Origin: Hyphomicrobiales bacterium
GTDB taxonomy: Bacteria > Pseudomonadota > Alphaproteobacteria > Parvibaculales > Parvibaculaceae
Direction of reading: 5' to 3'
Assembly: GCA_016124805.1 (NCBI GenBank)
Contig: WGND01000009.1
Location: forward strand, 180,606-244,605
Length of the DNA stretch: 64,000 nucleotides
A program made the position numbers and the translations under genes. Every line of letters begins with the position of its first letter. The first letter of the stretch is position 1. The notes beneath the pieces are model-generated. The model was not told where the DNA came from, did no database searches, and was given only the letters and a program-made list of their open reading frames with translations. Shown in pieces: positions 27,970 through 37,124 of this stretch.

Positions 27970-28740
27970 TTATTTTGCCGAAAGATGGTTAAGGACGGCA
28001 TCAGCGATGAATGCCGGCTGTTCGGGCAGCATGGCGTGGCCCGCCTCCGGTACCGCCACAATGGTGATCCGGTCTCCGAGGCGCCGTGTCAGGTCTTCGA
28101 GATTTTCCGGTAGCGCAATCGCATCCTCGTCAGCCTGCAAAATCAGCATCGACTTGCCGCCGGCCTCCCACCAGTCCTCGACAGGCGTGGCGCGCACGGC
28201 GGCAGATTGCGAGGCCGCGGCCTCCGCCCACCAGTCACCAATCCAGACAGTGGGATCGCTCTTTTCGGCAAAAAAGGCCTGCTGCAGCGCGGGCACGCGC
28301 TCGCTGTCAGGCCGCGACATGTCGATACAGGCCATCATCGCCTTGTAAATTTCCCGGCGGATCGGCAACAGCCCGCCACAGGCCAGCAGCACGAGGTTGG
28401 AGACAAGCGCGGGTTGATCTGCCGCCACACAGCGCGCGAGCCTGTTGCCGAAGGCATGACCGAGCAACACAACGGGCCCCTCGCTGCAGGCAGCTATGAC
28501 GGCGGCAATATCCTCGGCCAGATCATTCAGCGTCAGCCCCTCCAGCGGGCCTTTGCTGTCGCCGATGCCGCGCGGTTCAGGCAGGATCACCTGCCAGCCC
28601 GCCTCGGCCATGGCCGCGCCCAATGCGGTGAAGTCAGCCGCGCCACGACCCAGTGAAGGCAGCATGACAATGGTGCGGCCTGTCGGCTTGCCCAGAATAT
28701 GCACATCAAGGCTTGCCGATTTGCTTTCGACTCGTGCCAT
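27970..28740 (-). CDS. Alpha/beta-fold hydrolase-like protein with Ala at the nucleophile elbow
   Basis: 256 residues with the alpha/beta hydrolase plan: ITVMLPSLGRGAADF-type opening, LPEPRGIGDS, the nucleophile elbow VVLLGHAFGNRLAR (about residue 92), LILQADEDAIALPENLE (acid position), and a C-terminal AGHAMLPEQP (His). The expected G-H-S-x-G reads G-H-A-F-G, confirmed in the codons (GGT CAT GCC TTC GGC), so the usual Ser nucleophile is missing. It may be non-hydrolytic, cofactorless, or use another residue. GAGGAAAGGGAG precedes the ATG. It is probably co-transcribed with the crotonase. Confidence 0.8.
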   Translation of the reverse strand: MARVESKSASLDVHILGKPTGRTIVMLPSLGRGAADFTALGAAMAEAGWQVILPEPRGIGDSKGPLEGLTLNDLAEDIAAVIAACSEGPVVLLGHAFGNRLARCVAADQPALVSNLVLLACGGLLPIRREIYKAMMACIDMSRPDSERVPALQQAFFAEKSDPTVWIGDWWAEAAASQSAAVRATPVEDWWEAGGKSMLILQADEDAIALPENLEDLTRRLGDRITIVAVPEAGHAMLPEQPAFIADAVLNHLSAK

Positions 28741-28778
28741 GTCGTCTCCCTTTCCTCTGTCAGCCTCTTGCGGGCTGT

Positions 28779-29591
28779 TCAGTCATGTTCATCGGGGCGG
28801 TGATGATGCTTGCGCGCATTGAGCACTTCCTGTCTTTCGCGCAGCTTCTCCATGAAGGCACCGGCAATGATGCCCGATGGCAGCGCAATCACGCCCACAC
28901 CCAGCACCGCAATGATGCTGGCCATCACCTTGCCTGGCACAGTGACCGGATAGACATCGCCATAGCCGATGGTTGTCAGCGTCACCACGCTCCACCAGAG
29001 CGAGCGCAGCACAGAGCCGAAATGCTCCGGGTCGCTGTGCCGCTCGAAGAAATAGATCAGCACCGCGGAGATATAGATCATGCCGATCGCCCCGATCAGT
29101 GCGACAAGCAGCTGTGGCGCGACGAGTTCGAACACCTCCACCACCATGCGCCCGCCGGGCATGAGATGCGCGAGCTTCAGCAGGCGCAGCAGACGCAGCG
29201 CCTTGAGCGCTTCCACCGTGGTGGAGGATTCAACGCCGATCGCCAGCAGCATGAAAAGAATGAGTTCAGGTGCAAAGGCGACAAAATCAAGTGTCAGCCA
29301 GAAGGGACCGGCATAGGCCACGCGGTCACGCAGCCGCGTCAGACCCCTGTTCTCACCCGCCGACCAGAGCCGCAGGAAAAATTCCGTCGCAAAGGCAATC
29401 AGGATCAGGAGGCTGACCATGCGCAGCTGGGGCAGATAGAGATCGGCAAAGGTCTCTTCGGTCTCCACGGCATAAAGCGCGGCACTGAGCAGGATGAGCG
29501 ACAGGATGACCGTATTGACGGGCGAGAGGCCGCGTCCGTTCCAGGACTCCACCACCAGTTGCCGATCCAGCCAAGATTTCAGTTTATGCAT
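28779..29591 (-). CDS. Voltage-gated-type potassium channel (ion transport protein)
   Basis: A 270-residue six-helix channel. S1-S4 occupy about residues 25-150, with an S4-like Arg-rich segment ALKALRLLRLLKLAH. The pore follows, with the K+ selectivity filter TLTTIGYGDVYP near residue 210 and S6 (VMASIIAVLGVGVIALPSGIIAGAF). The short cytoplasmic tail is His-rich (KHHHRPDEHD) and might bind metal. It lacks a cyclic-nucleotide or RCK domain. Confidence 0.9.
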   Translation of the reverse strand: MHKLKSWLDRQLVVESWNGRGLSPVNTVILSLILLSAALYAVETEETFADLYLPQLRMVSLLILIAFATEFFLRLWSAGENRGLTRLRDRVAYAGPFWLTLDFVAFAPELILFMLLAIGVESSTTVEALKALRLLRLLKLAHLMPGGRMVVEVFELVAPQLLVALIGAIGMIYISAVLIYFFERHSDPEHFGSVLRSLWWSVVTLTTIGYGDVYPVTVPGKVMASIIAVLGVGVIALPSGIIAGAFMEKLRERQEVLNARKHHHRPDEHD

Positions 29592-29645
29592 TGCACGTCC
29601 CCCGCCTGCGACATCTCACATGAGAGAACCGGCGAAAGCAACGGG

Positions 29646-32087
29646 TCAGCCGCGCAAAGTGCCGCCTGTCGCCTTTTCCACCGCCGCGATGATCTTTTTC
29701 GAAACCGCCTCGATCTCGTCATCGGTCAGCGTCTTCTCGATGGGTTGCAGCGTCACCTCGATGGCAAGCGACTTCTGGCCCTCCGCCATGGACCCGCCCT
29801 GGAAAACGTCAAACAGCATCACATCGACGATGAGCTTGCGATCCACGCCACGCGCGGCCTTGAGCAGCTGATCGGCGGTGACGCCCTCATCCACGACAAA
29901 GGCAAAGTCGCGACGCAGCGGCTGCAGGTCGGGCAGCTCAATGGGGGGCTTGGCCTTGGTGGCCTTGCGCTTGGGCTCGGGGATGGCATCGGGGAAAATC
30001 TCAAAGCCCACCATGGGTCCAGCCACATCCATTCTGGTCAGGGCGCGGGGATGGAGTTCGCCGAAATAGCCGATCACGGTTTTGGGCCCAAGGCGCAGCA
30101 CGCCTGAGCGACCGGGATGATACCAGTCGGGCGCATCGACCGTGATCTGGAAGGCGGCCGTGTTGGCCCCCAGGCTTGCCAGCAGGGCCATGGCATCGGC
30201 CTTGGCATCCATCGCGTCCACAGGGCCCGCCTTGCCCTGCCAATGGCGGCCTGCCCCTGTTGGTTTCGCCGTACCGACCCGCAGGCCCGTTGCGGCGAGC
30301 ACCTGACCGGACGGCTCGTCATTTTCAAACTGCTGGCCAACTTCGAACAGCGCAAAGTCATTCATGCCCCGCGCCAGGTTTCGGCCTGCCGCTGCCATCA
30401 GGCCGGCAAGCAGGCTCGGACGCATTTGGCTCATATCCGCCGAGATGGGATTGGCAAGTTTCAGGCCCGGCGCCACATCGCTGCCGCCGCCGAAAAGCAC
30501 GGCGGCATCTTCGGAGATGAAGGACCAGGTCACCGCCTCCACCATGCCACGCGCGGCAAGGGCGCGACGCGCCATGCGCTCACGGCGCTGGGCCACATTC
30601 AGCACAGGGCGGGCCACCGCATGAAGGCGTGGCAGCGCCGTTGATTTCACTTCCGAGAGGCCATGCACGCGCACGACTTCTTCCACCAGATCGGCTTCCC
30701 CATCAATATCGGGACGCCAGCTCGGTACGGCGACCTGCATCACGCCATCGCTGCCATATTCAATGACAAAACCCAGCGCGGCGAGAATATCGCTCATCTC
30801 GCTTTCGGGCAGCGTCACACCCGTCAGGCGCTTGACGCGCGCCGGATCGAATTTCACGACCTTTGTCACGTCGGGCTCGGCACCGGCGACCACGACCCTG
30901 GAGGCTTTGCCGCCACAGATGTCCAGCACCATCTTTGTTGCAAGGTCGAGACCCTTCAGCACAAAGGCCGGGTCCACACCGCGCTCGAAGCGATAGCGCG
31001 CATCCGAAATGATGCCCGTCGCGCGACCTGTCTTGGCGGTGCGATAGGGATCGAAATAGGCGCTCTCGATGAAGACATCGGTGGTTGTCTCCGAGGAGCC
31101 GCTTTCCTCCCCGCCCATGATGCCGCCAAGGCCCAGCACATGGGCCTCATCAGCGATCACGCAATAATCCGGGCTCATCTCATAGGTCTTGCCATCCAGC
31201 GCGATCAGGCTTTCGCCCTTGCGGCCGAGGCGCACATGAATGTCGCCCTTGAGCCTGGCGGCGTCATAGACATGCAGCGGCCGCGCACGATCAAGCGAAA
31301 TGAAATTGGTGATGTCGACCAGCGCATTGATGGTGCGCAGACCCACAGCCTTCAGCAGGTCCTGCAACCATTTGGGGCTCGGACCGTTTTTCACGCCACG
31401 GATCAGGCGACCGGCAAAGACCGGGCAGGCATTCTGCGTGTCGCTGTCAAAATCGAGATGCACGCCGATCGGGCAGTCAAACGCGCCTTCAACGGGCGGG
31501 AAGTTGCCTTCGCGCAGCGTGCCGAGACCTGCGGCGGCCAGATCGCGCGCCACGCCATAAACGCCGAGGCAATCGGGACGGTTCGGCGTGATCGCAATAT
31601 CGATCACGGGATCATTCTGTCCCAGCGCTTCGGCAGCGCTCGTGCCCGTCACCCAGCCATCGGGCAGATCGATAATGCCTTCATGCGCATCGGACAATTC
31701 CAGCTCGCGTTCCGAACACATCATGCCGTTTGATTCAACGCCGCGAATTTTCGTCGGCTTCAGCACCATGCCGTTGGAGGGGATGGTGGCACCGGAGGCT
31801 GCAAAAATGCCTGACATGCCGGCGCGCGCATTGGGCGCGCCGCATACGACCTGCAGCACTTTCTTCTCGCCCTCCACAAGGGCTTCCACTTTGAGGACCT
31901 GAAGTTTGTCGGCGTCAGGATGGGGCGTGGCTTCGAGCACTTTGGCAACACTGAAGGGCGCCAGTTTCCGGGCGGGGTCCTCAACGCCTTCGACCTCCAG
32001 ACCGAGCATGGTCAGGCGTTCACAGATTTCTTCAAGCGAGGCTTCGGTGTCCAGCGGCTGCTTCAGCCAGGAGAGGGTGAATTTCAC
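29646..32087 (-). CDS. pheT: Phenylalanine-tRNA ligase beta subunit
   Basis: 813 residues, normal for PheT. The N-terminal tRNA-binding EMAP-like domain ([20 protein letters not shown], about residues 45-150), B3/B4 editing domain, B5, the catalytic-like core and the C-terminal anticodon-binding FDX-ACB domain ([23 protein letters not shown], about 720-813) are all present. The GTG start overlaps the pheS stop by 4 bases. It works as an alpha2beta2 enzyme with PheS. Confidence 0.97.
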   Translation of the reverse strand: MKFTLSWLKQPLDTEASLEEICERLTMLGLEVEGVEDPARKLAPFSVAKVLEATPHPDADKLQVLKVEALVEGEKKVLQVVCGAPNARAGMSGIFAASGATIPSNGMVLKPTKIRGVESNGMMCSERELELSDAHEGIIDLPDGWVTGTSAAEALGQNDPVIDIAITPNRPDCLGVYGVARDLAAAGLGTLREGNFPPVEGAFDCPIGVHLDFDSDTQNACPVFAGRLIRGVKNGPSPKWLQDLLKAVGLRTINALVDITNFISLDRARPLHVYDAARLKGDIHVRLGRKGESLIALDGKTYEMSPDYCVIADEAHVLGLGGIMGGEESGSSETTTDVFIESAYFDPYRTAKTGRATGIISDARYRFERGVDPAFVLKGLDLATKMVLDICGGKASRVVVAGAEPDVTKVVKFDPARVKRLTGVTLPESEMSDILAALGFVIEYGSDGVMQVAVPSWRPDIDGEADLVEEVVRVHGLSEVKSTALPRLHAVARPVLNVAQRRERMARRALAARGMVEAVTWSFISEDAAVLFGGGSDVAPGLKLANPISADMSQMRPSLLAGLMAAAGRNLARGMNDFALFEVGQQFENDEPSGQVLAATGLRVGTAKPTGAGRHWQGKAGPVDAMDAKADAMALLASLGANTAAFQITVDAPDWYHPGRSGVLRLGPKTVIGYFGELHPRALTRMDVAGPMVGFEIFPDAIPEPKRKATKAKPPIELPDLQPLRRDFAFVVDEGVTADQLLKAARGVDRKLIVDVMLFDVFQGGSMAEGQKSLAIEVTLQPIEKTLTDDEIEAVSKKIIAAVEKATGGTLRG

Positions 32088-33175
32088 GATGTCAGCCCTC
32101 CGGCAAGTGTCGGCACATCCAGCGCGGCAAAACCGTAATGCTTCAGCCAGCGCAGATCGGCCTCGAAGAAAGCGCGCAGATCGGGAATGCCATATTTGAG
32201 CATGGCGATGCGATCAAGACCGATGCCGAAAGCAAAGCCCTGATATTTGTCGGGGTCGAGACCGACGGCCTTGAGCACATTGGGATGCACCATGCCGCAG
32301 CCGAGAATTTCGAGCCAGTCATCGCCTTCGCCAATGCGGATTTCATTGCCGAGACGGGCGCAGCGTACATCGACCTCCATCGACGGCTCAGTAAAGGGGA
32401 AATAGGACGGGCGCATGCGCAATTCCACGCCGTCCACTTCGAAGAAGGCGGCGAGGAATTCTTCCAGCGTCCATTTCAGATGGCCCATATGAGTGGTCTC
32501 GTCGATAACAAGGCCTTCGATCTGATGAAACTGCGGCGTATGGGTCTGGTCGCTGTCGCTGCGATAGGTGCGGCCCGGACAGATGAAACGGAAGGGCGGC
32601 TTGCCCTGTTCCATCGTGCGCACCTGCACGGGGCTGGTATGGGTGCGCAGCAGGGCGCGCGAACCATCCGCCTTGGGATCGAAATAAAACGTGTCGTGCA
32701 TTTCGCGCGCCGGATGGCCCTCGGGAAAATTCAGCGCGGTGAAATTATAATGATCGGTTTCGATGTCGGGGCCGTTCTCCACCGCAAAACCCATATCGGC
32801 AAAGATCGCCACCACTTCATCCCAGACCTGACTGAGGGGATGGATGCGGCCGGCTTCCAGCGCGGTTTCGCGCAGCGGCAGGGTGACGTCGATTTTTTCG
32901 CTGGCCAGACGCACACTCAGGGCCGCTTCCTGCAGTGCGTCCTTGCGCGCGGTCAGCGCCTCGCCAATGCGTTCCTTCAGACCATTGAGCAGCGGGCCCA
33001 TGTCGCGCCGCTCATCCGGGCTCATTTTGCCCAGGCCCTTCATCATCTCGGAGATGCGGCCCTTTTTGCCAAGGGCAGCCACACGCACGGCATCCAGCGT
33101 CTGCTCGTCCATTGCATCGGCAATGGCGCGGGCGAATTCCGCTTCGATGGTTTCAAGTTCGGCTTTGTCGGTCAT
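32084..33175 (-). CDS. pheS: Phenylalanine-tRNA ligase alpha subunit
   Basis: A 363-residue class II synthetase subunit. There is an N-terminal coiled coil (about 1-90), then motif 2 around [14 protein letters not shown] and [29 protein letters not shown], and motif 3 [17 protein letters not shown]. It is translationally coupled to pheT. The 222-base leader between rplT and pheS is unusually rich in hairpins (separate entry). Confidence 0.97.
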   Translation of the reverse strand: MTDKAELETIEAEFARAIADAMDEQTLDAVRVAALGKKGRISEMMKGLGKMSPDERRDMGPLLNGLKERIGEALTARKDALQEAALSVRLASEKIDVTLPLRETALEAGRIHPLSQVWDEVVAIFADMGFAVENGPDIETDHYNFTALNFPEGHPAREMHDTFYFDPKADGSRALLRTHTSPVQVRTMEQGKPPFRFICPGRTYRSDSDQTHTPQFHQIEGLVIDETTHMGHLKWTLEEFLAAFFEVDGVELRMRPSYFPFTEPSMEVDVRCARLGNEIRIGEGDDWLEILGCGMVHPNVLKAVGLDPDKYQGFAFGIGLDRIAMLKYGIPDLRAFFEADLRWLKHYGFAALDVPTLAGGLTS

Positions 33176-33207
33176 CTCGTCAGCTCACATCTGTCGCATG
33201 TCGGAAC

Positions 33208-33379
33208 CCGGCGGGAACCCGCCGGATGATCCGGGCATGAGGCAGATGCGAAGCGAGCAATGATCGACCGGCGTTCCGCCTCATCCCCGACGTCGGACAT
33301 GCGTGATCGCATGCCGAAAGTCGGCTCCGCTCAAGTTGGCAGGCCAGGAGAGAAAGCCGGTGCGCCTTGCGGGCGCACC
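33208..33379 (-). promoter_or_regulatory. Hairpin-rich rplT-pheS intergenic leader (possible attenuator)
   Basis: Three strong inverted repeats lie in the 222 bases before pheS. Listed in minus-strand order they are GGTGCGCC/GGCGCACC (33359-33379), followed by a pyrimidine-rich CTTTCTCT; CATGCG-ATCA-CGCATG (33298-33313, a perfect palindrome that extends further with a bulge); and CCGGCGGG-AA-CCCGCCGG (33208-33225). The first can terminate rplT transcription. The set looks like a leader with alternative structures, such as an attenuator, but no Phe-rich leader peptide was established. Confidence 0.45.
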
Positions 33380-33397
33380 GCGTCAGCTTTCAAGCGC

Positions 33398-33754
33398 TCA
33401 GTTAAGTGCGCCCTGTGCCTGATCGACCAGAGCCTTGAAGGCCTCGGGCTCATGGATGGCGAGATCGGAGAGCACCTTGCGGTCCACCTCGATGCCAGCC
33501 TTGGCGAGGCCATTGATAAATCGGGAATAGGTCAGGCCATGCTCACGGACACCGGCATTGATGCGCTGGATCCAGAGAGCGCGGAAGTTGCGCTTGCGGG
33601 CGCGACGGTCGCGATAGGCATATTGGCCGGCCTTCTCGACCGCCTGATTGGCGATACGGAAGGTATTCTTGCGACGGCCATAATAGCCCTTCGCCTTCTT
33701 GATGATTTTACGGTGACGGGCGTGTGTTGTGACGCCCCGTTTGACGCGAGCCAT
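33398..33754 (-). CDS. rplT: 50S ribosomal protein L20
   Basis: 118 residues, the exact family size, starting [28 protein letters not shown], the diagnostic L20 N-terminus. It binds 23S rRNA early in large-subunit assembly. AAGGAG precedes the ATG. It lies 40 bases downstream of rpmI. infC is not adjacent (it is about 2.1 kb upstream on the same strand), so the common infC-rpmI-rplT operon is interrupted here. Confidence 0.98.
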   Translation of the reverse strand: MARVKRGVTTHARHRKIIKKAKGYYGRRKNTFRIANQAVEKAGQYAYRDRRARKRNFRALWIQRINAGVREHGLTYSRFINGLAKAGIEVDRKVLSDLAIHEPEAFKALVDQAQGALN

Positions 33755-33794
33755 GGATGATCTCCTTTAATGGACTAAAAAGCGGAACCCGGAC

Positions 33795-34001
33795 CTATTT
33801 CAGGCCGTAGGGCGCAAAGATCTTCACAATCCTGCTGGCATCCCGTTCGGAAACGATGGTTGTGCCGCGCAGGTTGCGGATCTGCTTGTTTGTCCGCTTG
33901 ATCATGCCGTGACGCTTGCCGGTCTGGCCGCGCTTCACCTTGCCGGTCGCCGTCAAGCTGAAACGCTTTTTGACGCCGCTCTTGGTCTTCAACTTGGGCA
34001 T
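33795..34001 (-). CDS. rpmI: 50S ribosomal protein L35
   Basis: 68 residues from the ATG at 34001 ([24 protein letters not shown], the diagnostic L35 opening), preceded by GGAGATCGAA. The track's start at 34106 adds 35 unrelated residues. It is co-transcribed with rplT. Confidence 0.97.
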   Translation of the reverse strand: MPKLKTKSGVKKRFSLTATGKVKRGQTGKRHGMIKRTNKQIRNLRGTTIVSERDASRIVKIFAPYGLK

Positions 34002-34180
34002 TTCGATCTCCGTATTTTGGGGAGTCCGCCGCTGAAGACCCTGAATTCCCGAAGGAAACCAAGAGAAAGGCGGACCCGTGTATTTGAAGACGGGCGGACT
34101 CGGCATGCCCTTTGCGCCGGACCGCCCCGAAGTCGCGGATTTATAAGGGTTTAGCGCCCAAGGTCAAGGGGAGAGTGAGT

Positions 34181-34414
34181 CTAGTGGCTATTGCGGGCCA
34201 CGCGGGCCTCCAGCTCCTCCAGGGCTGCTTTGCCCCGGGGCGACATGCGCTCATTGAGCACGATGCGTTCGAGTTCCTGCGCCGTGAAATGGCTCATATC
34301 GACGACCCTGCCCGGCTTGAGCGCAGCCTCACGCATGACCTGCTGCGACTCATAAAATGAGACACGGCGGCGGCTTCGTCCGGTCAATCTTCTCCATATG
34401 ATCGTCAGCGGCAT
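34181..34414 (-). CDS. Small basic protein, SQQVM paralogue A
   Basis: 77 residues from the ATG at 34414, chosen for its GGAG eight bases upstream and because it aligns with the start of its neighbour; the track start is 34489. A basic amphipathic N-terminus (MPLTIIWRRLTGRSRRR) is followed by SFYESQQVMREA and a segment SHFTAQELERIV. The next minus-strand gene upstream encodes a protein with the same SFY-[DE]-SQQVM core. No family or function is recognised, though the overall look is like short DUF1127-style proteins. It lies between infC and rpmI. Confidence 0.6.
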   Translation of the reverse strand: MPLTIIWRRLTGRSRRRVSFYESQQVMREAALKPGRVVDMSHFTAQELERIVLNERMSPRGKAALEELEARVARNSH

Positions 34415-34597
34415 GGGCGTGGCTCCAAAAGAAGCTAAAGACCCAAGCATTTCTTCCCAGGAAAGCGGTCTCTTGATCAACGGACCCATTTCGACTGGGA
34501 AGATTATACATCTCAGGCCATTTATGACCAGAGGATGTATAGGGGTTTTAGTCCCTTTGATTGGCTGATTTGGTGATTTTTATATGGATTTTTTGCG

Positions 34598-34906
34598 TCA
34601 ACCCGGCTGCAGCCGGGACCCTTCAAAGGCCTGGGCCTCTGCTTCTTCCCTCGCCTGACGTTCCCGCATGCGGGCATGCAGCTCGCGGCGGGCGGCCTTG
34701 GCGAAACATTTATTGCGATAGCTGTTGCTGTGGTCGCTGGCGCCCAGAACAGACAGCTCCTCGTCACTGAACAGCGTAAAATCGATGATATTGTCGAGAT
34801 ATACTCGATCAACAGCATCTTTCATGACCTGCTGGCTGTCGTAGAAAGAGCTATGATGCTGACGTTCAAGGCCCAAGAAACGGCGTAATGAAGCAATAAG
34901 TGACAT
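34598..34906 (-). CDS. Small protein, SQQVM paralogue B
   Basis: 102 residues from the ATG at 34906, which has AAGGAGG nearby; the track start 34960 is longer and lacks a site. It starts MSLIASLRRFLGL, then SFYDSQQVMKDA and FTLFSDEELSVLG, matching paralogue A in the same order. The C-terminal half is a charged helix rich in Arg, Ala and Glu (AARRELHARMRERQAREE). A CCCGGCTGCAGCCGGG palindrome covers the last codons and may act as a terminator stem. Function unknown. Confidence 0.62.
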   Translation of the reverse strand: MSLIASLRRFLGLERQHHSSFYDSQQVMKDAVDRVYLDNIIDFTLFSDEELSVLGASDHSNSYRNKCFAKAARRELHARMRERQAREEAEAQAFEGSRLQPG

Positions 34907-35032
34907 TGATCGTCCTCCTTCAAAGCGGCTTCGCCGGCTCGTGGTCGCGTGCCACCCCATGAATCATCATGTTCTGGATATATACAACTATATATCTAGT
35001 CCATAAAGATAATAAAACAGGATTAAGGGTTT

Positions 35033-36022
35033 ATGACCAAACTGACGACGTCCGCCCATCCAAAGCCGCTTCAGATCGCGCACCGAGGCGGGGCCGGTCT
35101 CTGGCCGGAAAACACGCTGGAGGCCTTTGCCAAAGCGATTGCCATGGGCGCGCAGGGGATTGAGCTTGACGTCCATCTCTCCCGCGACGGGGTGCCGGTC
35201 ATCCATCATGACGAGAGCCTGAAACCGGCCATCGCCCGCGGACCCTCGGGCCACTGGCTGACGCGCCCGACGCCGCTCATCAAATCGCTGACGGTGGAGG
35301 AGCTGCAGCGCTATGACATCGGCCGGCTGAAGGAAGGATCAGGCTATGGTGCCCGCTACCCCGAACAGCAGCCGATCGACGGTGCCCGCATTCCACGTCT
35401 GGCCGATCTGCTGGCGCTGGTGAAAACCAAGGCCGCGCCAGACTTCCGCATCTATGTGGAACTGAAAACGGCGCTGCTTGATCTCACCCAGTCCGCCACG
35501 CCGGAAGCACTCGCGCAAACCGTGGTGCCGCTTGTGCAATCCATGGGGATGAGCGCGCAGGTTGTGTTTGTGTCCTTTGACTGGCGGGCCCTGATCGAGG
35601 CCAAACATCTGGCCCCCGACATTGCCAATGCCTGGACGACGCTGCCCTTTTTCCAGATCGATCCGGACGATGCCTCCGGTCAGAGCATCGTCTCGGGCTC
35701 CGAAGATGACCAGATCAGGCAGGCCTCGGCGAAAGGTGCGCCCTGGATGGGGAACTATGACTGGTGCAGCGAAACGGGTGCCAGCTTCGCCGAGCGCATG
35801 ATTGCGGCGATGGGCCATGCGGCCCGCGATGGCCTATGTGACGGCTGGTTTGCCTGGCATGGCGACGTGACGCTGCAAAGCATGGCGCAGGCCCGCGCGC
35901 TGGGCCTTTCGGTTTCCTGCTGGACGGTGGATGACGAAGCGGAGATGCAGCGCCTTGCCGGTCTTGGCATTGACGCCATTCTGACCGACAGGCCTGACCG
36001 TCTGGCCGCCGTGCTGGCCTGA
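35033..36022 (+). CDS. Glycerophosphodiester phosphodiesterase family protein
   Basis: A 329-residue TIM-barrel GDPD. The family opening LQIAHRGGAGLWPENTLEAF contains the catalytic His and Arg, and GIELDVHLSRDGVPVIHHDESL contains the metal-binding Glu/Asp and the second His. The C-terminal VSCWTVDDEAEMQRLAGLGIDAILTDRPD is also diagnostic. There is no signal peptide, so it is probably cytoplasmic, releasing glycerol-3-phosphate from deacylated phospholipids. It faces infC convergently. Confidence 0.92.
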   Translation: MTKLTTSAHPKPLQIAHRGGAGLWPENTLEAFAKAIAMGAQGIELDVHLSRDGVPVIHHDESLKPAIARGPSGHWLTRPTPLIKSLTVEELQRYDIGRLKEGSGYGARYPEQQPIDGARIPRLADLLALVKTKAAPDFRIYVELKTALLDLTQSATPEALAQTVVPLVQSMGMSAQVVFVSFDWRALIEAKHLAPDIANAWTTLPFFQIDPDDASGQSIVSGSEDDQIRQASAKGAPWMGNYDWCSETGASFAERMIAAMGHAARDGLCDGWFAWHGDVTLQSMAQARALGLSVSCWTVDDEAEMQRLAGLGIDAILTDRPDRLAAVLA

Positions 36023-36036
36023 TTGCGAAAACACAA

Positions 36037-36062
36037 AGGCCCGGCGGTCTCCCGTCGGGCCT
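36037..36062 (-). terminator. Intrinsic terminator of infC
   Basis: On the minus strand AGGCCCG...CGGGCCT forms a stem followed by TTGTGTTTT, 34 bases past the infC stop and between convergent GDPD and infC. Confidence 0.7.
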
Positions 36063-36095
36063 CATATTCATCAATGCAGCTGTCGTTTTGGCGTG

Positions 36096-36632
36096 TCAGC
36101 GCGGCGCGAGCACCATGACCATCTGGCGCCCTTCAAGGCGGGGATGTGCTTCGACCTTGGCAATGGTCTCGACTTCGTCCTTGACCTTGTTCAACAAGGC
36201 CATGCCCAGTTCCTGATGCGCCATTTCACGACCACGGAAGCGCAGGGTGACCTTCACCTTGTCGCCTTCGTCGAAGAAGCGAAGCATGCTGCGCATCTTC
36301 ACGTCATAGTCATGCGTGTCGATATTGGGGCGCATCTTGATTTCCTTGACCTCGACGGTCTTCTGCTTCTTGCGCGCTTCATTGGCCTTTTTCTGGGCCT
36401 GGTATTTGAATTTCCCGAAATCGAGAAGCTTACAAACAGGCGGCTGCGAATTGGGCGAGACTTCGACCAAATCCAGCCCGGCCTCATCTGCCAGCCTCAT
36501 CGCTTCTTCTGTCGGGATCACGCCGCGCTTTTCGCCTTCGGCATCAATCAACAGGACAGAGGATTCCGTAATATCTTCGTTTATACGCGGGCCATCTTTC
36601 GTGGGCGGCGTCATCATCGGTCTGCGAGCTAT
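36096..36632 (-). CDS. infC: Translation initiation factor IF-3, probable ATA start codon
   Basis: About 178 residues, with the N-domain DGPRINEDI...[14 protein letters not shown] and the C-domain [43 protein letters not shown], both intact. The ATG used in the track (36638) lies only two bases after the ribosome binding site AAAAGGAG. The in-frame ATA at 36632 has the ideal eight-base spacing and would give M-A-R-R-P. Rare start codons are a known device for IF-3 autoregulation (AUU in E. coli), so the ATA start is preferred. An ATG at 36617 is another alternative. A hairpin CCGGCAC/GTGCCGG (36692-36714) lies in the leader. Confidence 0.93.
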   Translation of the reverse strand: MARRPMMTPPTKDGPRINEDITESSVLLIDAEGEKRGVIPTEEAMRLADEAGLDLVEVSPNSQPPVCKLLDFGKFKYQAQKKANEARKKQKTVEVKEIKMRPNIDTHDYDVKMRSMLRFFDEGDKVKVTLRFRGREMAHQELGMALLNKVKDEVETIAKVEAHPRLEGRQMVMVLAPR

Positions 36633-36770
36633 GAACATTTCTCCTTTTGATAAGTCCAGCGAATGGGACGGGATGTTTATCGGTCAGGTATCCGGCACCT
36701 TTGGAAAGTGCCGGTCTGGCCGCATCCGGATCTGACATCAGACCCCTTGCCGGACATATGGTGCATGAAG

Positions 36771-37124
36771 CTATAGATTTGAAGCTCTGTTGCCGCAAGT
36801 CAAGAAAGGCCAAACATGCCATTTGGGGCGTGGCCAGAGGCAAAAGCGCATAAATCCCGACAAAAATGACGCTTCCAGGTCATAAACCGCCTCGAATTGC
36901 TGCCAGGAAAGCCGCCGCATCAACGCGAGAAATGCCCCTGCTCCGCGTTTGTCCGCCTCCCGCCAGATGGTCTTGATGCCGTCGGGCGGGGTCTGGAAGA
37001 GGGCTTTTCCTGTCAGCAGAACATAATGCGCGGCGGGCTCGGCCTCTCGAATCAGGGGCAGATCCTCGACAAGACGCGCTTCAGCCTCCGGGGAAAAAGC
37101 GAGCAGCAGAATCTGGCCGGACAT
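36771..37124 (-). CDS. Hypothetical protein coupled to glycosyltransferase (possible truncated GT9-like)
   Basis: 117 residues from the ATG at 37124, which overlaps the glycosyltransferase stop (TGATG). It starts MSGQILLLAFSPEAEARLVEDLP. The pattern of an N-terminal hydrophobic strand and a later FEAVYDLEASFLSGFM loosely recalls the N-terminal domain of heptosyltransferase-type (GT9) proteins, which would make it a stand-alone or truncated half. That is weak inference. Co-translation with the GT4 gene suggests a shared role in cell-surface glycan synthesis. Confidence 0.5.
   Translation of the reverse strand: MSGQILLLAFSPEAEARLVEDLPLIREAEPAAHYVLLTGKALFQTPPDGIKTIWREADKRGAGAFLALMRRLSWQQFEAVYDLEASFLSGFMRFCLWPRPKWHVWPFLTCGNRASNL

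Noticed and set aside
28713-30107. A 464-codon plus-strand ORF
   Set aside because: Antisense to the potassium channel and pheT, with no recognisable domain and biased Arg/His/Gln composition.
30663-33229. Two long plus-strand ORFs (356 and 363 codons)
   Set aside because: Shadows of pheT and pheS.
34601-34620. CCCGGCTGCAGCCGGG palindrome as a strong terminator
   Set aside because: It overlaps the last codons of the small protein and is not followed by a T-run, so only a weak role is possible.
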